DNA of 16,442 bases from assembly GCA_964478455.1 (NCBI GenBank), contig CAYZJD010000059.1, positions 1 to 16,442 of the forward strand, given 5' to 3'. Source of the stretch: CAYZJD01 sp964478455 (GTDB lineage: Bacteria; Acidobacteriota; Terriglobia; Bryobacterales; Bryobacteraceae). The notes beneath the pieces are model-generated. The model was given only the letters and a program-made list of their open reading frames with translations, made no database searches and was not told where the DNA came from. Position numbers and translations under genes: made by a program. Shown in pieces: positions 1 to 7,251 of this stretch; positions within the stretch are counted from its first letter, which is position 1; every line of letters starts with the position of its first letter.

Positions 1-154
1 ACTCGGAGATGGACGGCTTGGGCGGTGGTGGCGGCGGCGGCTCCTCTTTCGGCGGCGGGGGTGGCGGTGGTGGCACCACTTTCTTCTTGCAGCCCGCTGC
101 CAGCAAGAACAAGGAGAACCCCAATAGAAAAACGCTGATCTTTCGTTTGTTCAT
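1..154 (-). CDS. pal: Pal, peptidoglycan-associated lipoprotein (N-terminal part, runs off window)
   Basis: Reading leftwards from the ATG at 154-152 gives 51 codons that stay open to the window edge. Residues 1-21 are a lipoprotein signal: MNKRK, a hydrophobic stretch, then lipobox L18-A-A-G-C22. After Cys22 comes a lysine patch and two proline runs separated by KEE, a flexible linker typical of Pal proteins in this kind of organism. The OmpA-like peptidoglycan-binding domain would lie outside the window. A strong AGGAGG at 165-170 sits 10 nt before the ATG. The gene follows tolB on the same strand after a 90-nt spacer, the usual tolB-pal order. Pal tethers the outer membrane to peptidoglycan and is recycled by the Tol motor. 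The assignment rests on lipobox plus position, since the diagnostic domain is not visible. Confidence 0.85.
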   Translation of the reverse strand, partial: MNKRKISVFLLGFSLFLLAAGCKKKVVPPPPPPPPKEEPPPPPPPKPSISE

Positions 155-164
155 CCTGAACAAG

Positions 165-186
165 CCTCCTGAAACTGACAACTATA
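165..186 (-). promoter_or_regulatory. Shine-Dalgarno of pal and weak internal -10 box
   Basis: On the minus strand AGGAGG (165-170) precedes the pal ATG by 10 nt, and TATAGT (181-186) lies 10 nt further upstream. The TATAGT could give pal its own transcript inside the tol operon, but no -35 box is seen at the right distance. The ribosome site is solid; the promoter is a guess. Confidence 0.4.
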
Positions 187-244
187 CATCGTCAAATGGA
201 TTTGCGCCACACGCCCACGCCTTGGCGGGCCCTGGCTGGCGGCA

Positions 245-1624
245 TCATCTCCAGACAGGGCGCATGTTACGGCCCTGTGTGGTCAACTGCTTCACCTGCG
301 TGCCGTCGGCGAGCATGGTGAAGATCTGAGCGCCCCCGTTGCGGTTGGACGAGAAGGCCACATGGCGTCCATCGGGAGCCCAGTTCGGGTTCTCGTTGCG
401 ACCCGCCCCAAATGTGAGCTGGACGAACTCGCGGGTTGCGACGTCCATCACAAAGATGTTGAAGTTGCCTGGGGCATAGCCGCGCGTCCAGGCGAACAGG
501 ATGTGCTGCCCGTCCGGATGCCAGCAAGGATTGACGGCGTCGCCCTCGCCGGGCGTCAGCCGCTGCACATCGGCGCCATCCAGATTCATCTTGTAGATCT
601 GGGGCGGGCCGGAGCGGCCCGAGACGAAAACGATCTCGGCGCCCGTTTTCGGATTTACCTTGGGCTCGATGTCGATGGATTGCGACCGCGACAGCCGGCG
701 GAGATTGCTGCCGTCGACATTGGCGATGTAGAGCTGGGCGTAGCCGCCGGCGGCGGTCGAGGAGAAGACGATCTGCCTGCCGTCAGGGGTGAAATCCGGC
801 GTCGCATTCATCGAGGCGCTTTGGTTGTAGAACGTCAGTTTCCCGCCGGTCACCAGGGAGTGCATCAGGATGGAGGGGTTACCCCGCGCGTAGCTGGTGA
901 AAGCGATCCTCGTTCCGTCCGGCGATACCGCGGGCATGAGAGAGAGCGAGTTGTAGGAGGTTAATCGCTGCTGGTTGGAGCCGTCGGCGTCCATCATCCA
1001 GATCTCTTTGTGGCCGGTGCGGTCGGAATCGAAGTAGATCTTCGTGCCGGCCAGGCTCTTGTAGCCGAACTGCGCCATGATGTCGGAGGCAAACTCGTGC
1101 GCCACCTTGCGGGCGCCGTTCTCATCGAGCGTGCCGAAGTAGATCTTGCCGAACACCTGCGCGTTTCTTAGATCGGGCTGGTTGACGTTGTAGAACCATC
1201 CGAACAGCACCAGGTTGTTGTTCTGGGCAGCGGCGTAGCCAAGGGTCAGGTAGTTTGCCTCAACGGGAGGATTCGACCAGTCCGTCAACCACGGACCCTG
1301 GCGCACGGGTTGCGGCGCTTCCCCGCGCCGGGGCGGCTTGGACGGCGGAAGCGGTGCCCGGAAATCCTCGGGGCGCTGCGGGACCTCCAGCGGGTACATC
1401 GTCTTCGGCGCCATGCGGAACAGGCCGGAGGTTTCCAGGTCGGTCCACAGGGTCTGGTTGAAAGCGTTCATGTGCGCCTGGGCTTCGCCCGCGCCGCGGA
1501 AATCCGGCACCGCGATAGCCGCCCGCTCGCCCTTGGTGATCTTGATCAGAATGTCGCTCTGCTGCGCGGCCACCAGCAGCGCCGCCGCCGCGCAGCCCAA
1601 GCCGAGAAGTGTTCTCTTTGTCAT
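245..1624 (-). CDS. tolB: TolB, periplasmic beta-propeller of the Tol-Pal system
   Basis: The protein has 459 residues, a usual TolB length. Residues 1-20 form a Sec signal peptide (MTKRT then a hydrophobic Ala/Leu core, AxA-like end). Residues ~25-180 match the TolB N-terminal alpha/beta domain (AIAVPDFRG, ETSGLFR), with a proline-rich insertion at ~80-105. From ~190 to the end there are repeated PD40/WD40-like propeller blades, recognisable by IYFDSDR..EIWMMDADGSN, AVSPDGTRIAFTS and NPNWAPDGRHVAFSS. TolB binds Pal and the TolA C-terminus in the periplasm. Its ATG overlaps the stop of the upstream transducer gene (ATGA at 1621-1624), and AAGGAG directly precedes the start, so translation is probably coupled. 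Downstream is pal. The identification is firm. Confidence 0.96.
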   Translation of the reverse strand: MTKRTLLGLGCAAAALLVAAQQSDILIKITKGERAAIAVPDFRGAGEAQAHMNAFNQTLWTDLETSGLFRMAPKTMYPLEVPQRPEDFRAPLPPSKPPRRGEAPQPVRQGPWLTDWSNPPVEANYLTLGYAAAQNNNLVLFGWFYNVNQPDLRNAQVFGKIYFGTLDENGARKVAHEFASDIMAQFGYKSLAGTKIYFDSDRTGHKEIWMMDADGSNQQRLTSYNSLSLMPAVSPDGTRIAFTSYARGNPSILMHSLVTGGKLTFYNQSASMNATPDFTPDGRQIVFSSTAAGGYAQLYIANVDGSNLRRLSRSQSIDIEPKVNPKTGAEIVFVSGRSGPPQIYKMNLDGADVQRLTPGEGDAVNPCWHPDGQHILFAWTRGYAPGNFNIFVMDVATREFVQLTFGAGRNENPNWAPDGRHVAFSSNRNGGAQIFTMLADGTQVKQLTTQGRNMRPVWR

Positions 1625-2430
1625 CTCCTTAACTGAAACCAGAACTCGATCTTCGCCTCGTCCCGTTCGTATCCGGCGGGCAACGGCGGAAACGGCTGCG
1701 CCTCATAGATGGCGCGGAGAGCCGAATAGTCCAGGGCCCGGTTGCCGCTGGACTGTTCGAGACGGACGTCCCCCGCCACGCCGTTGCGGCGGATCAAGAA
1801 CGTGACGATCACCGGAGGCGCGGTTTGCAGGCGCGCATCGACGTCGATGGTGCGCCACTTGCGGGCCACCATCCGCTCGAGCAAGTCACGGTAATAGCCG
1901 AAACGCGTGCCGAAGGCGCCGCCAGGGCCGATGCCCACGCCGCCCGAGCCCGTCTGCCCAATCATGGGCGAGGAGAGCGCGCGGCCTTCGGTGCTGTAAA
2001 GCTGGCCGGCGTTGGAGGGCGGCTGCAACCGCGCGAGCTGCCGCGTGCCCGGACGCTGCCGGCGCTGCCCGATTTCGCGGCCTTTGATAGCGATAGCGGT
2101 GGGATCTTCTTCCGCAGACCGGCGAGCCTGCGATCTGGCTTCGGGAGGCTCCGGCACGCTCGATTCCGTGTCGCGGGCGAGCGGGTTCACGACGCCGCCG
2201 CGCGAAGGCAGGGGAATGGCGCTGACCGGGGTGATGCCGACACTGGATCCGCCGATCGAATTCGGGTTGCCCCATAGCTCGGGGTTGCGCCTGCCGACGA
2301 GGCCCTGGGCGGCCAGCAGCGCGAAGACGAAGCCGTGGAGGGCCACCGACCACACCAGTGGCCGGCGAAGCGACTCGCGTTCGCCGAGGATGTCGATGTG
2401 CTCCGCCATGGGATTGGCCCGCAATTCCAT
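1621..2430 (-). CDS. TolA/TonB-type energy transducer with C-terminal TonB domain
   Basis: With the ATG at 2430 the protein has 269 residues. Residues ~25-44 form one membrane helix carrying S28-x3-H32 followed by Gly (SVALHG), the Ser-His motif by which TonB and TolA couple to their motor proteins. A Pro/Arg/Gln-rich periplasmic stretch (~60-165) follows. The last ~90 residues look like a TonB/TolA C-terminal fold (VIVTFLIRRNGVAGDV, SSGNRALDYSALRAI, PFPPLPAGY). Its place between tolR and tolB makes it the TolA equivalent, linking the inner-membrane motor to TolB/Pal. The start is uncertain: ATG 2430 has a weak GCTAGG before it, ATG 2409 is an in-frame alternative, and a TTG at 2520 extends the frame but lengthens the cytoplasmic end with Arg-rich sequence unlike the family. 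Confidence 0.85.
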   Translation of the reverse strand: MELRANPMAEHIDILGERESLRRPLVWSVALHGFVFALLAAQGLVGRRNPELWGNPNSIGGSSVGITPVSAIPLPSRGGVVNPLARDTESSVPEPPEARSQARRSAEEDPTAIAIKGREIGQRRQRPGTRQLARLQPPSNAGQLYSTEGRALSSPMIGQTGSGGVGIGPGGAFGTRFGYYRDLLERMVARKWRTIDVDARLQTAPPVIVTFLIRRNGVAGDVRLEQSSGNRALDYSALRAIYEAQPFPPLPAGYERDEAKIEFWFQLRR

Positions 2431-2537
2431 CCTAGCCCCGTGCCCGCCAGGTCTGGTTCTTCTTGGCCGCGCCGCGCGACCGGCACAGCCGGGTTTTGAC
2501 AGACAGGCATGGAGAAACAATCGAGGCGGTCACGGGA

Positions 2538-2984
2538 CTAGCGCCGGGATTCCTGGGCCTCATCCAGCGGTTGCGTAACGAGTCGCACTTCGATCTTGCG
2601 CTCCCCAAGCGCGCTCACAACCTGCGCGATCGGGTCGTAAATCGTCCCCTTGTCGGCGCGCAGATAGACGGCCTGCCCTTTGCCGAAACGCTTCTCCACC
2701 GAATCCGCAAGCGCATTGACGTTGACAGGCTGGTCGTTGAGATACAGGCGGCCGTCCTTGGTGATGGTGACCACCGGCAGCTCCTCGGCGCTGTCCTTCA
2801 CCTGACGCACCTTGGGCACCTCCACCTCGAGGCCGAATTCCATGACGTGCGCGGTGAGCATGAAGATAATCAGCAGTACCAGCACGACGTCCACGAGCGG
2901 GACGACGTTGATGTCGGAGAGGGCGGTGGCGCCGCGGAACCGCCGGCGGCCCGGAAGCTGCCCCCCGTTGATTGAGAACGCCAT
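2538..2984 (-). CDS. tolR: TolR/ExbD family proton-channel subunit
   Basis: The 148-residue length is typical of TolR/ExbD. After a short basic cytoplasmic end, residues ~24-45 form the single membrane helix with the hallmark DINVVPLVDVVLVLLIIFM. Asp32 matches the conserved proton-conducting aspartate of this family. Residues ~50-140 form the periplasmic domain (VTITKDGRLYLND, YLRADKGTIYDPIAQVV). With TolQ it forms the inner-membrane motor powered by proton motive force that drives the transducer encoded next. The ATG at 2984 is preceded by GAGG and lies 4 nt after the TolQ stop, so it is in the same operon. ExbD is the alternative name; the tolB-pal context favours TolR. Confidence 0.94.
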   Translation of the reverse strand: MAFSINGGQLPGRRRFRGATALSDINVVPLVDVVLVLLIIFMLTAHVMEFGLEVEVPKVRQVKDSAEELPVVTITKDGRLYLNDQPVNVNALADSVEKRFGKGQAVYLRADKGTIYDPIAQVVSALGERKIEVRLVTQPLDEAQESRR

Positions 2985-2988
2985 CGCC

Positions 2989-3527
2989 TCAGTCCTCGAA
3001 GGTGCGCTCGGCGAGGTTCATGAACTCGAGCGAGAAATCGTCCATGCGAGCCGCGAATTCGCGGATGACATGGCCGTAGTGGTTGTAGAAGACCGCGGCG
3101 GGGATGGCGGCGGCAAGGCCCATCGCCGTGGCGACCAGCGCCTCGGAGATGCCCGGGGCCACCGCCCGCAGGCTGGCGCTGCCCATCTGGCCGAGCGCAT
3201 GGAAAGCGTCGATGATGCCGAGTACCGTGCCGAAGAGGCCGATGAACGGAGAAACGGAGGCGACCGTCGCCAGCAAGCTCATGTGGCGCTCCAGTTTCGC
3301 CAGCTCCTCGCTGATGGCGAGCTGAAGTGTCCGCTCGAGGGCCAGCTTGTTGTTCAGCGTGCCGCGCGCCTTCACCTGCCGGTCGATCTCCTCGTAGCCG
3401 AAATCGAACACGGCCACCAGCGGCGAATCACGAAACTGCTCGCTGGCCACCGCCACGGTCTCCAAACCGTTGGCCTTGCGGAAGGCGCGCAGGAACTGGC
3501 TGTTCGTGGTCCTCGCCTTCCGGAAGA
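2989..3527 (-). CDS. tolQ: TolQ/ExbB/MotA family proton-channel protein (5' end lost in assembly gap)
   Basis: About 179 codons are readable from the gap edge to the TGA at 2991-2989. They cover most of a TolQ: the cytoplasmic loop, then membrane helix 2 (SLLATVASVSPFIGLFGTV) and helix 3 (SEALVATAMGLAAAIPAA), which carry the family signatures, and a short C-terminal tail. The first helix and the start codon are missing in the 100-N run. A GTG at 3645 beyond the gap is in frame only if the gap is really 100 bases. That would leave just 40 residues for helix 1 and its flanks, less than usual, so the true gap may be longer. TolQ packs around the TolR helix to form the proton channel. It is probably the first gene of the tol operon. 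Confidence 0.9.
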
Positions 3528-3627
3528 NNNNNNNNNNNNNNNNNNNNNNNNNNNNNNNNNNNNNNNNNNNNNNNNNNNNNNNNNNNNNNNNNNNNNNNNN
3601 NNNNNNNNNNNNNNNNNNNNNNNNNNN
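3528..3627. other. Assembly gap, 100 Ns
   Basis: Exactly 100 consecutive Ns, the conventional placeholder for a scaffold gap of unknown length. It removes the 5' end of tolQ and probably the tol operon promoter. Distances across it should not be trusted. Confidence 0.99.
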
Positions 3628-3730
3628 GCCGTTGCGTTTTCGCACGAGCGTTCTGGTCCGTCGCCGGGGGCTTGGTCCGCGCGCCGGAGCCGGGCCGGAT
3701 GCCGGGGACGCAGCCGCATCGGCGACAGGT

Positions 3731-3736
3731 TACAAT
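3731..3736 (+). promoter_or_regulatory. -10 box (TACAAT) of the VCBS-repeat gene
   Basis: TACAAT matches the sigma-70 -10 consensus at five of six positions and ends 18 nt before the ATG at 3755, giving a leader of roughly 12 nt. No good -35 box is visible. The rest of 3628-3754 is GC-rich and shows no gene, apart from a possible tolQ start on the other strand. Confidence 0.45.
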
Positions 3737-3754
3737 TGGATCTGATCCTGTGGA

Positions 3755-5413
3755 ATGCGCGTCCGGGCTTTAGCGGCCGCACTGGCGTCGCTGCTGATGG
3801 CGGCGGCCGAGAGCACAATCCGGTTCGAGGACGTTGCCGTCCGCGCCGGTTTGCGGTTCGTCACCGATAGCTGTCCGACCCCCAACAAGAACCAGCCGGA
3901 AACAATGGTCTCCGGCCTGGGGCTGCTGGACTACGACCGTGACGGCGACCTGGACGTCTACTTCACCAACGGCGCCGCGATCCCGTCGCTGGTGAAGGAG
4001 GAGGAGAAGTACAAGAACCGCCTTTTCCGCAACGACGGCAACCTGAAGTTCACCGACGTGACAGAGGCGGCGGGGGTTGCCGGCGCGGGCTACGGCATGG
4101 GCGTCGCCGTCGGCGACTACGACAACGATGGCTGGCCGGACATCTACCTCGCCAACGTCACCGCCAACCAGCTTTACCGCAACAAGGGCGATGGCACGTT
4201 CGAAGACGTGACCGCCAAAGTCGGCGTGGCGGGCGGGGTTCTCAATGAAAGGAAAATGTGGTCCGTCGCCGCCGGTTGGTTCGACTACAACAACGACGGG
4301 TGGCTGGACCTGTTCGTTTCCAACTACTGCGTCTGGGAAGTGAATCAGGACCCGTACTGCACGGATCCCTCCAGGACGTACCGGGGCTACTGTCATCCAC
4401 AGCACTACAAGCCTTTGCCTCACACCCTGTACCGCAACGACGGCAACGGCAAGTTCACCGACGTTTCCGAGGAGATGGGCTTGGCCCGGCTTTACGGCAA
4501 AGGCATGGGCGTGGTTTTCGCCGATTACAACTCTGACGGGTTCCTGGATGTGTTCGTCGCCAATGACACGATGCCCAACCAGCTCTTCCGCAACGCCGGC
4601 GGCAAGAGGTTCGAGGAGGTCGGCTTCGAACTCGGCGTCGCTTACAACGAGAACGCCAAGGCTCTCTCGGGCATGGGCGCCGAGTTTCGCGATCTCAACA
4701 ACGACGGCACTCCGGACATCTGGCACACGTCCGTCGAGCACGAGACCTTCCCGCTCTACGTCAACCGCAACGGCAGGCTCTTCGTGGGGACCACCGCCAA
4801 GAGCGGCCTAGCCCGGCCGACTTACCAGATGTCGGGCTGGTCGAACGGCGTCGCCGATTTCGACAATGACGGCTGGAAGGACCTCTTCGTGGCGCGCGCC
4901 AACGTGCTCGATACGATCGAACTGTTGACACGACGCCGGTACCCCGAGCCTAACTCCGTCTTCCGCAATACCGGACTGGGCACTTTTGTCGAAGTCAGCG
5001 CCAGCGCCGGCCAGGACTTCCAGGTGGAGGCCGCTCATCGGGGCGCTGCCTTCGGTGACTTGGACAACGACGGCCGCGTCGATGCCGTTGTCAGCGTTCT
5101 CGGCGGCCAGGCCAGACTTCTACGCAATGTTTCGGACAGCGGGAACCACTGGCTGATGCTGCATCTCGTGGGAACGAAGAGTAACCGCATGGGGATCGGG
5201 GCGCGGGTGAAGCTGGTGGACGACAAGGGGCGCACGCAGTTCAACCATGCGACGACCAGCACCGGCTATGCGGCCTCCAGCGATCATCGCGTGCATTTCG
5301 GCCTCGCAGAGGCCGGAAAGGCGGCGGAGATCGAAATCCTCTGGCCGAGCGGCATCCGGCAGGTTTTGCGCGATGTCCCAGCCGATCAAATCCTCACGGT
5401 GGAGGAGCGCTGA
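3755..5413 (+). CDS. Exported VCBS/FG-GAP repeat protein with C-terminal ASPIC/UnbV domain
   Basis: The protein has 552 residues. Residues 1-18 form a signal peptide. The body is a beta-propeller-like series of FG-GAP/VCBS repeats. Seven calcium-loop motifs of the DxDxDGxxD type start near residues 59, 121, 177, 257, 313, 368 and 435 (for example DYDRDGDLD and DFDNDGWKD). Residues ~480-545 match the ASPIC/UnbV domain (GIGARVKLVDDKGRTQ, YAASSDHRVHFGLA, EILWPSGIRQ). Proteins with this layout (CRTAC1-like) are exported, probably carbohydrate- or protein-binding, and are often amplified in Acidobacteriota and Planctomycetota; no enzymatic role is established. It diverges from tolQ and lies 66 nt before recN. 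Domain identity is clear, function is not. Confidence 0.93.
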   Translation: MRVRALAAALASLLMAAAESTIRFEDVAVRAGLRFVTDSCPTPNKNQPETMVSGLGLLDYDRDGDLDVYFTNGAAIPSLVKEEEKYKNRLFRNDGNLKFTDVTEAAGVAGAGYGMGVAVGDYDNDGWPDIYLANVTANQLYRNKGDGTFEDVTAKVGVAGGVLNERKMWSVAAGWFDYNNDGWLDLFVSNYCVWEVNQDPYCTDPSRTYRGYCHPQHYKPLPHTLYRNDGNGKFTDVSEEMGLARLYGKGMGVVFADYNSDGFLDVFVANDTMPNQLFRNAGGKRFEEVGFELGVAYNENAKALSGMGAEFRDLNNDGTPDIWHTSVEHETFPLYVNRNGRLFVGTTAKSGLARPTYQMSGWSNGVADFDNDGWKDLFVARANVLDTIELLTRRRYPEPNSVFRNTGLGTFVEVSASAGQDFQVEAAHRGAAFGDLDNDGRVDAVVSVLGGQARLLRNVSDSGNHWLMLHLVGTKSNRMGIGARVKLVDDKGRTQFNHATTSTGYAASSDHRVHFGLAEAGKAAEIEILWPSGIRQVLRDVPADQILTVEER

Positions 5414-5465
5414 GAGTACCGGACGTCGCGCTCTCCCTCCGGGCCGCCCTCCGGGTGGAACCGCG

Positions 5466-5471
5466 TATAAT
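5466..5471 (+). promoter_or_regulatory. -10 box (TATAAT) of recN, probably leaderless
   Basis: A perfect TATAAT ends only 8 nt before the recN ATG (5480), so transcription would begin at or next to the start codon. No Shine-Dalgarno and no clear -35 box are present. This suggests a leaderless mRNA. Confidence 0.6.
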
Positions 5472-5479
5472 TTCCTCGG

Positions 5480-7180
5480 ATGCTGGTGGAACTGGTGGTA
5501 GAGAACTACGCGGTGATCGAGCGCGTTCGCGTACGCTTCCACCGCGGGCTGAACCTCCTCACCGGCGAGACGGGCAGCGGAAAATCCATCGTGGTGGACG
5601 CTCTCGGGCTGCTGCTCGGCGGCCGCGCGTCGCCGGAGATGATCCGGACCGGGGCAGAGCGCGCGATTATCTCCGGCGCGTTCGACCTCGGTGAGAGCGG
5701 TCCGGCGCGGGAGCGATTGCAGGCGGCCGGCATCGATCCGGAGGACGGCGAGGCGCTGATCGAACGCGAGATCCTCGCCGGCGGGAAGTCCCGGGCCTTC
5801 GTCTCGAACCGTCCAGTGACGGCGGCGCTGCTGAAAGAACTGGCGCCGCACCTCGGGGACATCCACGGGCAGCACGAACAGCAGCGGCTGTTCGATGCCG
5901 ATTCGCAGCGCGAGCTACTGGACGCGTTCGCCGGAGCCGGCGAACTGGCGGCCGAGACCGCCGCGGCCTACGGGAAGTGGCGGACGTGCCAGGCGGAACT
6001 TGACGGGCTGGAGCGAGCGGAGCAGGAAAAGCTGCGGCTCCAGGATCTCTGGAGCTTTCAGCGCCGCGAGATCGAGGCCGCCAATCTGAAGCCCGGCGAG
6101 GATGCCGAACTGGAAATCGAGCGCCGCCGCCTCCAAAACTTCGCGCGGCTGGAGGAGGCGGCCTCGGCGGCCTATGGCGCTTTGTACGACTCACCGGATT
6201 CCGTCCTCGCTCTTCTCCGCGCGGCCGGACGCCGCATCGAGGAAATTTCCCGGATCGACGCTTCCGCCGGTCCCGCCGCCGACAGTCTCCGGCCGGCCGA
6301 GTACATTGTCGAAGAAGTCTCCTACACGCTGCGCGACTACCTGTCGCGCCTCGAGGCGAACCCAGAACGGCTCGAGGAAATCGAAGCGCGGCTGGCGCTG
6401 CTCGAAAAACTGAAGCGCAAGTACGGCGCGACGTTGGAGGGCGTGCTGGCCTACCTCGCCGAGGTGCGTTCGCACATGGAAGCGGTGGAACACGCCGAGG
6501 AACTTCGCGAGAGGCTCAAGCGTGACCTCGGGCAACTGGCCGCCGCGTTCGACGCGGCAGCCGGGCGGCTGAGCGCATGCCGGCGGGAGGCGGCGCGGAA
6601 GCTCGAAAAACGCGTCGAGGCCGAGCTCGCCTCCCTCGCCATGGGCCGCACGGCGTTCCGCGTGGAAGTTGCGGCGGCGGAGCCTTCTGAAACCGGCGTG
6701 GATGCGGTCGAGTTCCTCGTCTCGCCCAACGTGGGCGAAGAGCCGCGAGCGATCGAACGGGTCGCCTCCGGAGGCGAGATATCGAGAATCGCGCTCGCGC
6801 TCAAGAGCTGCCTGACCGGAGACGCCGGCGGGCGGCGGCCGGGGAAGAACCCGGCGCCTCCGCGGACACTGGTCTTCGACGAAGTGGATGCGGGCATTGG
6901 CGGCCGGGCCGCCGAAGTGGTGGGACGCAGGCTGAAGCAGTTGGCCGGGTGGAACCAGGTGCTCTGCGTGACGCACCTGCCGCAGATCGCCAGTTTCGCC
7001 GACCACCACTATTTCGTTGAGAAGAAGGAGACGCGCGGCCGCACGGTGGCGACGGTCGAGGAACTGGACGGGGACGGCCGGGTGCGCGAGATCGGGCGGA
7101 TGCTGAGCGGGCAGAAGCTGACGCCGGAGGCGCTGAAACACGCCGAGAAGCTCATTCGCATGAATTCGGGCGGGAGATAG
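5480..7180 (+). CDS. recN: RecN, SMC-like DNA repair ATPase
   Basis: The 566-residue length is normal for RecN. The start MLVELVVENYAVIERV is the family's usual N-terminus and fixes the ATG at 5480. Walker A is GETGSGKS at residues 29-36. A long central coiled coil (~160-380) is broken by the globular middle. The ABC signature VASGGEIS lies at ~428 and Walker B LVFDEVDAGIGG at ~463, followed by VLCVTHLPQIASFADHHY, which includes the switch histidine. RecN helps double-strand break repair by holding DNA ends or sister chromatids for RecA. In E. coli it is LexA-controlled, but I see no LexA-type box here. It is monocistronic by spacing. Confidence 0.97.
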   Translation: MLVELVVENYAVIERVRVRFHRGLNLLTGETGSGKSIVVDALGLLLGGRASPEMIRTGAERAIISGAFDLGESGPARERLQAAGIDPEDGEALIEREILAGGKSRAFVSNRPVTAALLKELAPHLGDIHGQHEQQRLFDADSQRELLDAFAGAGELAAETAAAYGKWRTCQAELDGLERAEQEKLRLQDLWSFQRREIEAANLKPGEDAELEIERRRLQNFARLEEAASAAYGALYDSPDSVLALLRAAGRRIEEISRIDASAGPAADSLRPAEYIVEEVSYTLRDYLSRLEANPERLEEIEARLALLEKLKRKYGATLEGVLAYLAEVRSHMEAVEHAEELRERLKRDLGQLAAAFDAAAGRLSACRREAARKLEKRVEAELASLAMGRTAFRVEVAAAEPSETGVDAVEFLVSPNVGEEPRAIERVASGGEISRIALALKSCLTGDAGGRRPGKNPAPPRTLVFDEVDAGIGGRAAEVVGRRLKQLAGWNQVLCVTHLPQIASFADHHYFVEKKETRGRTVATVEELDGDGRVREIGRMLSGQKLTPEALKHAEKLIRMNSGGR

Positions 7181-7210
7181 CGGCCGCGGGCCGTGCGGGG
7201 CGGCCGGTGG

Positions 7211-7216
7211 TAGAAT
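7211..7216 (+). promoter_or_regulatory. -10 box (TAGAAT) of the feo operon
   Basis: TAGAAT matches the -10 consensus at five of six positions. Transcription would begin near 7223, at the first bases of the palindromic operator at 7222-7240, leaving a leader of about 29 nt. No -35 box is evident. The layout fits repression by a bound regulator. Confidence 0.5.
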
Positions 7217-7221
7217 AGAAA

Positions 7222-7240
7222 GTAGTTAACTACAGTTAAG
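7222..7240 (+). promoter_or_regulatory. Candidate metal-regulator operator of the feo operon
   Basis: GTAGTTAACTAC (7222-7233) is a perfect 12-bp palindrome. It is followed by a further half-site, so that 7225-7240 reads GTTAAC-TACA-GTTAAG. Read on the other strand this is CTTAAC-N4-GTTAAC, matching 11 of 12 arm positions of the palindrome at 13544-13559 upstream of the porin operon. It sits on the likely transcription start of a gene that itself encodes a DtxR-like regulator, which suggests autoregulation. Binding is inferred. Confidence 0.55.
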
Positions 7241-7251
7241 TCGTTGAGCCG

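Noticed and set aside
9..329. Plus-strand frame with long glycine runs at the left edge
   Set aside because: It is the antisense of the proline-rich Pal linker and of the tolB end; the minus strand has a lipobox and an AGGAGG site.
3770..4741. Long minus-strand open frame opposite the VCBS gene
   Set aside because: It is a by-product of high GC and Asp/Asn-rich repeats on the plus strand (Val/Ala-rich low-complexity product).
5432..5456. CCCTCCGGG occurring twice before recN
   Set aside because: It is a short GC-rich direct repeat with no symmetry or consistent link to the promoter, likely chance.
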